From contig CALZJY010000045.1 of NCBI GenBank assembly GCA_945787925.1, forward strand, positions 1 to 10,221: DNA of 10,221 nt. Direction: 5' to 3'. Both the position numbers and the translations under genes were made by a program. Below are positions 4,977 through 10,221 of the stretch, piece after piece (the stretch's first letter is position 1; each line of letters opens with the position of its first letter). The DNA is from an uncultured Anaerosporobacter sp. (lineage in GTDB: Bacteria; Bacillota; Clostridia; Lachnospirales; Lachnospiraceae). Under the pieces are notes generated by a model, which worked only from the letters and a program-made list of their open reading frames with translations, had not been told where the DNA came from and searched no databases.

Positions 4977-5072
4977 ATGAATCAACTGGAACATTTCATA
5001 ACTATGTTATGTGGACATTTTAACAATTCCCTCCAATTAAAGAACTTAGAATCTGAAAGGATTCTATTATGA
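4977..5072 (+). CDS. Short ORF, possible truncated gene remnant
   Basis: A 31-codon ORF from ATG 4977 to TGA 5072, starting MNQLEHFITMLCGHFNN. It has a textbook GGAGG (4964-4968) 8 nt upstream and a TATAAT promoter, so expression signals are better than for a random ORF. The peptide ends abruptly and its beginning looks like the amphipathic start of a longer globular protein, so a gene stump left by deletion is as likely as a real small protein. A second frame begins at ATG 5069, overlapping the TGA as ATGA, and encodes only 17 residues to TAG 5122. The hairpin at 5131-5190 follows. Family not recognised with confidence. Confidence 0.4.
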   Translation: MNQLEHFITMLCGHFNNSLQLKNLESERILL

Positions 5073-5130
5073 AAACAATAAATTTAGGAATCAGCTTCCA
5101 TAACATCATAGGTCAAATCTAGTAACCTAA

Positions 5131-5190
5131 AATAAGCCTCCCGCTTCTTAGGGAAGCCCTTTTGGGCACCCTTAAGACGAGAGGCTTATT
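5131..5190. terminator. Long hairpin terminator, mainly for the large surface-protein gene
   Basis: Perfect 10-bp outer arms AATAAGCCTC (5131-5140) and GAGGCTTATT (5181-5190) enclose a second partly paired segment (TTAGGG with CCCTTAA) and a GCCC-TTTT-GGGC tip. On the minus strand the stem ends in TTATTTT, as for an intrinsic terminator 26 bp past the large gene's stop. It is also downstream of the short plus-strand ORF, though that side lacks a clear U-tract. Confidence 0.8.
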
Positions 5191-5216
5191 CCTACTGATG
5201 TCACTTTATTCTAGTA

Positions 5217-8200
5217 TTATTTTGCTTTTGCACTTACACTAGTCTTACTATATTCGCCATTGACCTTCGTATCCTTCACCATCCGATAAGCACGCACTAC
5301 ATAAGTGTATTTCTTTTTGGATTTTAATCCTGTGTTTGTCCAGGAAGTCGTAGAGCCATTCTTAATCTTCTTCAGTTTCGTCAGCTTAGATCCCTCTTTC
5401 TGATATACATAGTATCCAGAAGCTCCCGAAACTTTCTTCCACTTAATCGTAATTTTCTTCTTTCCTGCGGTTGCACTGACAAGCTTAGGTGCTGCTGGAA
5501 TAGGTTTGATTGTAACTCCTGCCTTTTCATATGCACTACGGCTATAATTATCTTTATCCTTACGATATGCTACCACCGTATATTTATACTTCGTACCACA
5601 GGTCAACTTGCCATTGGTATAAGAAGTGGTCTTTCCACTCTTAATATTCTTAATCTTATCCCATGACTTGCCGTTCCAACGGTATACATAGTATCCGGTT
5701 GCACCAGCAATCTTATTCCATGAGATCTTGGCAGAATTATATCCAGCAGAAGCTCCTTTCAGTTTAGGGGTTGACAGTACTGCTTTTCCTGTTACCCCCT
5801 TGCTGTCATAAGAACCTCCGCCAATACTGTTAAATGCACGTACCGTAAATGTATAGTTAATTCCGGTAGTCACTCCCTTAACCGTATAGCTGGTACCATC
5901 TTTTACTGTACCTTTCCTCTGCCATTTACCAGATACCTTCTGATATACGTTGTAAGAATCTGCCCCTTTTGCTGGGCTCCATGTAATCTTAATGCTATTA
6001 TAACTTGCAGAAGCAACCTTAATGTTCTGTACTTTTGCTGGAACGCCCTTCTCCACCTTTCGGTAGTCACAGCGTGAGCAGCTAACCGTACGGGTTCCAT
6101 CCCCATTGTCCTTATAGATAAAGTCATGACCAAGCGCTGGGATACTGTCGTTTTTAGTATCCGTATAGTCCTTGTCGCCAAACCGGCAGCTTGCAGTGTA
6201 TTTTGCTTCTCCCGCCTCCGTACAAGTTGCAGCCTTAACTACTTCTGAGGTCACATCACATTTTACCGTCTGCTCATCATCACCATAATTACACTTAAAG
6301 GTTGCCGTACAGTCATATCCACCTTCTTCTTTTTTCGTCCAGTTAAACTCTGCCTTATCCTCATAGGTGTGTCCTGTCTTGATTCCTTTTGAATCCGCAT
6401 CTTCCTGCTTTAGCGCTGCATAACATCTTGAACAGATATAACAGCCTTCCTGCTCATTATATATATAATGATGTCCTGATGGATCAGATAGATTAGTCTT
6501 TTCTAATCCATTGCTGCATCCACATACAGTATCCCGCTTCTCCGTGCATCCTTGTGTTTTGCACCAAGGAGAAACCGTAACTTCTTTCATCTCTGCATTT
6601 CCGTCAAGATAATTTTGGATATCACTCATGTTCAGCTTCTCTTTTACATTAGCACACCACATAAATTCCTTATTATCATTTGTATTTTCCGATTTTTCTG
6701 TTTTAAACCTCACATAATATGGATTGAAGTTTACAGATTCCACCTTATACTCGGATTCCTTACTGTTACTGAAGTTTGTAGCAATACTCACGTACATAAC
6801 TCCATCATCTTTAATACATAACGCTGCTAATGGATGCTCTACTACATGGAACACAACATCCTCTGCATCTGCTGTCGTAGCATGGTAAGAACTTCCTGTA
6901 AAGTCACTTCCATCTGTCATAGCATAGATATCATTGTATTCCTTCAGCTGTGTAACCTCAGCAGTAGCAATATTATACATATAGATCTTATTACTAAGGT
7001 TAAAGTAAATGATATTGTTATAAACTGCAAGACTATGAACCAACTCTCCATATATCCTGTTTTCTTCCATATCCTCATTACATTCTGCCGCCAGGATATC
7101 ATTCGTAACAGGTTCAGATTCACCAAGTTTTGTCACTTTTCCATATCCATAGTCTACCAGTATTGTCTCGCCCTCCTCTGATGTATCTGATTCCGTTCTT
7201 TTACGCGCTTTCATTTGGTCTGCCTTGTCTGGTGTATCATATTGCTTCATCATCTGTTCAATCATATCCGTACTAACTTTGCCGGAATCACCAGATCCGC
7301 CACCTTGTCCCATATTTGACATCTCACTGTACGACATCTGGGTATCTACATAATACCAATAGTTGTCATCATAACAGATCAGACTGTTTACATTCGTAAA
7401 CCAAGCATCCTCATATTGCGTACTGTTACAAGGCTTGGCACTATTACTATCATGCAGTGTATCGATATATTTATAATATCCATCGTACCATTTCTCTAAT
7501 GTATCGTGAGAATATAAGAAATACAGATGGGCGCAATTACCATCGGTTTCTACCCGGTACTGTGACATCGCCTCACATGAAATATCATCATAACATGAAT
7601 CCACATAATACCACTGGCCATCTAGCTGCACTGCATTGAAGAAGTGTGTCTGTTCAAAACGGCCTTCAAATCCCGAATCCGCGCCTGCGACACTTACTTC
7701 TTCAGTATCCACATCATACTTAATCATAGTAAAGTCAACAATTGCATTATCCGCTACTTCGTCATAGGTCTTAAACTTCCCATCTTCCCCCTTATAAATT
7801 TCAGGAAATGCATTCTGTACCAGGTATGCATAGCCTGCTGCATAGCCAAGGCAAACGCATCCATTCATACCCTTTACAGTTCCGTAAAGCAGTGCACCAA
7901 AAGGTGTCGTCTCAATAGGATCCGGTCCTTGCCCTCCATTTTGATGATCAACTAGACTTTGCATATCAAAGACAGAATGTTGGGCAATATAATCATGAAG
8001 GACAAGACATTTCTGCAAATCCGTCATGTTATTATCCAACTGGGACAATGCCTTATTACGAGCCTGAAGCAGTGCCTCCCCATAGTACGTTACGTATGCC
8101 TCAAATGCCTGTGTCAGTAAGGTAATAATCTGATCCATAGCCGCTGCTGGAATTTCCGAATCCACTTCATATCCAGCCATAACTTTAATAGCACCAAGAG

Positions 8201-9518
8201 GAGACGTATCTGTATTTTTACTTACCCAGAATTCAGCAGGAACACCAAAGTACTCATAATTAGCTGAATAGAATTCACACAGGGCCGCCCAATCAGCGTA
8301 TAGCTGTTTTGTCGTTGCATCAATTTCATTAGTATACTTCTTTCCTTCAAATTCACAAGTAGCAATATAGCTAATCGTATCGTCTTCCTTCGTTTGTTTT
8401 GTGACTGTACAATCAATTGGCTCTGTCGCCTCATTACAAGCTGCACAAGTAAAGGTAGCTGTACATCTGTAGTCATCGTCAGACTTCACATCCCATTTAA
8501 AAACAGGATCTCCATACGTATGTCCCACAGCCGGAGTAGTAACTGTCTTCTCATCTTTATACTCCGTGCCATTAAATGTACAACTAGCTGTATATACAGT
8601 AGCACCATTCTTCGTACAAGTTGCCTCAGTCGTAACACTTTCTACTTTGCATGAAACATTCTCGGATTTCTCACTATCCTCATTACATTCAAAATATGCA
8701 TTACAGCCAGAATAGTTTTCTGTCCATTGGAATACCGGCTCCTTGTAAGTATAAACAATCTCGGTATCTGATGATGCAGAAGGAGTGGGCGCCTGTGTTT
8801 CAATTGGAGTTTCTGTTGGAGCTTCTGTTTCCGGCGGAGTCGTTGGTTCCTCCTCTGCAGCTTGCGGCTCTGCTGCTGCTTTTGCACTTGATTTTCTTGA
8901 GCTGCGAGCCTTGGACTGTTGGTTGTTTTTAGTCTCTTCCGTAGTCATACTGCTAATCTCACCAACACCATCGAGGGTATCTAATTCATCCAGCCCTAAT
9001 GCATAAGCAGGATCAATATCCACCTTCATACTGTTCGCGATCCCCTGCTGATCAGTTTTCAGTTCCACCGTTACAAGGGTCGTTGCATTATTCTCTTTTA
9101 AAATGAGATCAATCAGCGATGTCATTTCCTTTTTATTTAATTTGTATTTTGAGAGATCCGCAGTCGAATCTTTACGATTTGTAAAGATTTCTCGTTCGAT
9201 TTCCGACTTAACCAGTTGGAAACCATACCCGCTTTTCTCTTCAACAATAGGAGTAAGTTCTTCCTGCTGTTGCAATCTTTCCTTTTCCTTCTTTTCCTTA
9301 GCTTTTACATACTTAGGGTCAGCCTTCATATCGGCAATCAAATCTTCCGTACTAGTAAACTTCTTAAGCCCAGAACCCTTTTCCGTTTCTGTGCCTTTTT
9401 TCTCTTTTGCAGAGACCCGAGAAATGTTAACGGGCGCAAATGACAACATACTTAATATCATGACAGCCGAAAGCACCAATGCAATTAACTGTCTCGAACG
9501 TTTGGAGCGTTTCTTCAT
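5217..9518 (-). CDS. Large secreted protein: Cys-rich modules, transglutaminase-like domain, three FN3 repeats
   Basis: A 1433-aa exported protein. Residues 1-37 are a signal peptide (KKRSKRSR, hydrophobic LIALVLSAVMIL, cleavage near VSA). Residues 50-110 are charged and helical; 195-255 are a low-complexity A/P/T/E linker. Two Cys-rich modules (about 256-325 and 334-398) share W, Y-x-C-x-A-x-F-x-C and Y-x-A-x-C-x-F-x(4)-Y; a third lies at 1049-1122. Residues 499-645 form a transglutaminase-like domain: C556 in CVCLGYA, H625 in THFFNAV, D640 in WYYVDSCYDD are the likely triad. Residues 710-950 contain YDDNYWYYVD, NNIIYFNLSNKIYMYNI and similar strands, resembling a beta-propeller-like region. 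CxxC-type motifs occur at 986-1033 and 1147-1150. Three FN3 domains follow (about 1160-1246, 1249-1338, 1340-1430). There is no LPXTG, SLH or C-terminal TM, so it is secreted or loosely wall-bound. Ribosome site GAGGGG 7 nt before ATG 9518; monocistronic. Substrate unknown; the fold may crosslink or cleave cell-wall peptides. Confidence 0.9.
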   Translation of the reverse strand: MKKRSKRSRQLIALVLSAVMILSMLSFAPVNISRVSAKEKKGTETEKGSGLKKFTSTEDLIADMKADPKYVKAKEKKEKERLQQQEELTPIVEEKSGYGFQLVKSEIEREIFTNRKDSTADLSKYKLNKKEMTSLIDLILKENNATTLVTVELKTDQQGIANSMKVDIDPAYALGLDELDTLDGVGEISSMTTEETKNNQQSKARSSRKSSAKAAAEPQAAEEEPTTPPETEAPTETPIETQAPTPSASSDTEIVYTYKEPVFQWTENYSGCNAYFECNEDSEKSENVSCKVESVTTEATCTKNGATVYTASCTFNGTEYKDEKTVTTPAVGHTYGDPVFKWDVKSDDDYRCTATFTCAACNEATEPIDCTVTKQTKEDDTISYIATCEFEGKKYTNEIDATTKQLYADWAALCEFYSANYEYFGVPAEFWVSKNTDTSPLGAIKVMAGYEVDSEIPAAAMDQIITLLTQAFEAYVTYYGEALLQARNKALSQLDNNMTDLQKCLVLHDYIAQHSVFDMQSLVDHQNGGQGPDPIETTPFGALLYGTVKGMNGCVCLGYAAGYAYLVQNAFPEIYKGEDGKFKTYDEVADNAIVDFTMIKYDVDTEEVSVAGADSGFEGRFEQTHFFNAVQLDGQWYYVDSCYDDISCEAMSQYRVETDGNCAHLYFLYSHDTLEKWYDGYYKYIDTLHDSNSAKPCNSTQYEDAWFTNVNSLICYDDNYWYYVDTQMSYSEMSNMGQGGGSGDSGKVSTDMIEQMMKQYDTPDKADQMKARKRTESDTSEEGETILVDYGYGKVTKLGESEPVTNDILAAECNEDMEENRIYGELVHSLAVYNNIIYFNLSNKIYMYNIATAEVTQLKEYNDIYAMTDGSDFTGSSYHATTADAEDVVFHVVEHPLAALCIKDDGVMYVSIATNFSNSKESEYKVESVNFNPYYVRFKTEKSENTNDNKEFMWCANVKEKLNMSDIQNYLDGNAEMKEVTVSPWCKTQGCTEKRDTVCGCSNGLEKTNLSDPSGHHYIYNEQEGCYICSRCYAALKQEDADSKGIKTGHTYEDKAEFNWTKKEEGGYDCTATFKCNYGDDEQTVKCDVTSEVVKAATCTEAGEAKYTASCRFGDKDYTDTKNDSIPALGHDFIYKDNGDGTRTVSCSRCDYRKVEKGVPAKVQNIKVASASYNSIKITWSPAKGADSYNVYQKVSGKWQRKGTVKDGTSYTVKGVTTGINYTFTVRAFNSIGGGSYDSKGVTGKAVLSTPKLKGASAGYNSAKISWNKIAGATGYYVYRWNGKSWDKIKNIKSGKTTSYTNGKLTCGTKYKYTVVAYRKDKDNYSRSAYEKAGVTIKPIPAAPKLVSATAGKKKITIKWKKVSGASGYYVYQKEGSKLTKLKKIKNGSTTSWTNTGLKSKKKYTYVVRAYRMVKDTKVNGEYSKTSVSAKAK

Positions 9519-9590
9519 ATTCGATCCCCTCTCCTATATATTTTGACTTATAATATACGTCTACGTTCACTTCCTCATGTCACACGTACC

Positions 9591-9611
9591 ATGATACAAA
9601 TTTTATATCAT
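9591..9611. promoter_or_regulatory. 21-bp near-palindrome upstream of the surface-protein gene
   Basis: Outer arms ATGATA and TATCAT are perfect; inner AAA and TTT also pair, leaving one mismatched pair and a central T. It lies about 73 bp upstream of the large gene's start and 26 bp after the synthetase stop. It lacks GC pairs and a U-tract, so an operator is likelier than a terminator. No convincing -35/-10 pair was found between it and the start codon, although TATTAT and TATAAG occur at about 9546-9555. Confidence 0.45.
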
Positions 9612-9636
9612 CATCGTTTGCAGTCTTTTCTCTATT

Positions 9637-10221
9637 TTAAAAATACACAGCTGTTTTTTCTCTTTCCCTTTCTCTATCAATCTCAGCCTCTAAAGCAATC
9701 CGCGCCACCTTAAAATGATAATAAGGACGCTCCTTGATTACCGTAATCTTAACCGGACGCTCATATAGCTCAAGCTCGTTATAGATCCTATCTTCTACAT
9801 CTTCTAACTTCACACCAGCTTCTAAAATCAAATAAAGATATGGTTCATAAAAGCCTTCATGCTGTTTGTCGCGTACAATAACAAAGAAACCATCTTCTAC
9901 TCCCGGAATCTCAACCAGAGTATTCTCCATCTTGATTGGGAATAAATACCCTCCTCCATATCGCTCCTTTAATCCACGGCTCATGACATGCACTACGCCT
10001 TCTTCTGTGATATATCCAAAATCGCCAGTATGTAGCCAAACCTTTCCATCTTTATGCCGTTGCAGAGCCTTAGCCGTACTCTCCGGATCATCATAGCCAA
10101 GCATAGTTCCTGGACCCTGCCTGCAAATTTCTCCAATCTGTCCATAATCAAGTTCCTCCTGCGTTGCAGCATCAAAGATTCCAACCACAACTCCGAGCAC
10201 CGGGATCCCATAAGCACAGTC
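9637..10221 (-). CDS. AMP-forming acyl-CoA synthetase-like enzyme, C-terminal part (5' end off window)
   Basis: The last 194 residues of an ANL-superfamily adenylating enzyme (acyl-CoA synthetases, NRPS adenylation domains), which activates a carboxylic acid with ATP to an acyl-adenylate and passes it to a thiol. The frame is open to the window edge (upstream residues DCAYGIPV precede the first GTG at 10200), so the start is outside. Visible motifs in order: GEICRQGPGTMLGYDDPESTA (A5-like), WLHTGDFGYI (A7, near 10020), SRGLKERYGGGYLFPIKMEN (A8 hinge region) and the C-terminal lid with HFKVAR, where the Lys at 9711-9709 matches the A10 catalytic lysine. A8 usually reads R-x-K-x-x-I-x-x-x-G; here it reads RGLKERYGGGYLFP, a Gly-rich variant. 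Cytosolic. Acyl substrate cannot be told. No clear terminator follows the stop. Confidence 0.88.
   Translation of the reverse strand, partial: DCAYGIPVLGVVVGIFDAATQEELDYGQIGEICRQGPGTMLGYDDPESTAKALQRHKDGKVWLHTGDFGYITEEGVVHVMSRGLKERYGGGYLFPIKMENTLVEIPGVEDGFFVIVRDKQHEGFYEPYLYLILEAGVKLEDVEDRIYNELELYERPVKITVIKERPYYHFKVARIALEAEIDREREREKTAVYF

Noticed and set aside
6834..7955. Plus-strand ORFs of 60-115 codons opposite the large surface-protein gene
   Set aside because: They are antisense shadows without ribosome sites; the minus-strand frame is continuous with clear domains.
8642..8932. Gln/Arg-rich and Leu-rich ORFs in other frames over the P/T/E linker
   Set aside because: Low-complexity coding repeats stay open in several frames; no start signals.
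1..10221. CRISPR array, prophage or insertion sequence
   Set aside because: No repeat-spacer pattern, transposase, integrase or phage gene is visible; repeats found are operator-like or hairpins.

Overview
The window looks like chromosomal DNA from a low-GC Gram-positive anaerobe, most likely a Clostridia/Lachnospiraceae-type bacterium. The basis is AT-rich DNA, strong GGAGG-type Shine-Dalgarno sites, sigma-A type promoters with 17-bp spacers, intrinsic terminators, a yjdF-type riboswitch gene, a TTG-started LacI regulator, and a large secreted Cys-rich/transglutaminase-like/FN3 protein of a kind common in that family. This is inference from style and gene content; no 16S rRNA or other marker is present.

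Layout. (1) Positions 29-649: a minus-strand yjdF gene (DUF2992) with a terminator and a yjdF-motif riboswitch leader. (2) 687-1525: a plus-strand HAD-superfamily hydrolase with its own promoter, sharing a bidirectional terminator with the convergent regulator that follows. (3) 1532-2585: a LacI-family repressor whose promoter spacer is an 18-bp palindrome, probably its own operator. (4) 2602-3376: a two-gene operon of a 68-aa XRE-type regulator and a four-TM protein, with three direct repeats at exact 23-bp spacing laid over the promoter. (5) 3436-4442: a consensus promoter, tRNA-Gly(GCC), a terminator, then a TruA-like gene whose catalytic Asp is replaced by Glu. (6) 4574-4860: a diverged, C-terminally truncated second copy of the XRE gene with a decayed promoter. 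(7) 4917-5122: a plus-strand promoter and Shine-Dalgarno site leading into a 31-codon ORF, perhaps the stump of a lost gene. (8) 5131-9611: a 1433-residue secreted protein. (9) 9637-10221: the C-terminal part of an AMP-forming acyl-CoA synthetase-like (ANL) enzyme that runs off the right edge.

The genes do not form one pathway. They are mostly single transcription units with their own control elements, so regulation is the richest content: a riboswitch with two mutually exclusive helices, two probable autoregulatory operators, and a decayed duplicate of one of them. The most unusual protein-level signal is the TruA paralogue that keeps the family fold motifs but has lost the canonical R-T-D catalytic triplet. 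I found no phage genes, intact insertion sequence, CRISPR array or recognisable defence system.
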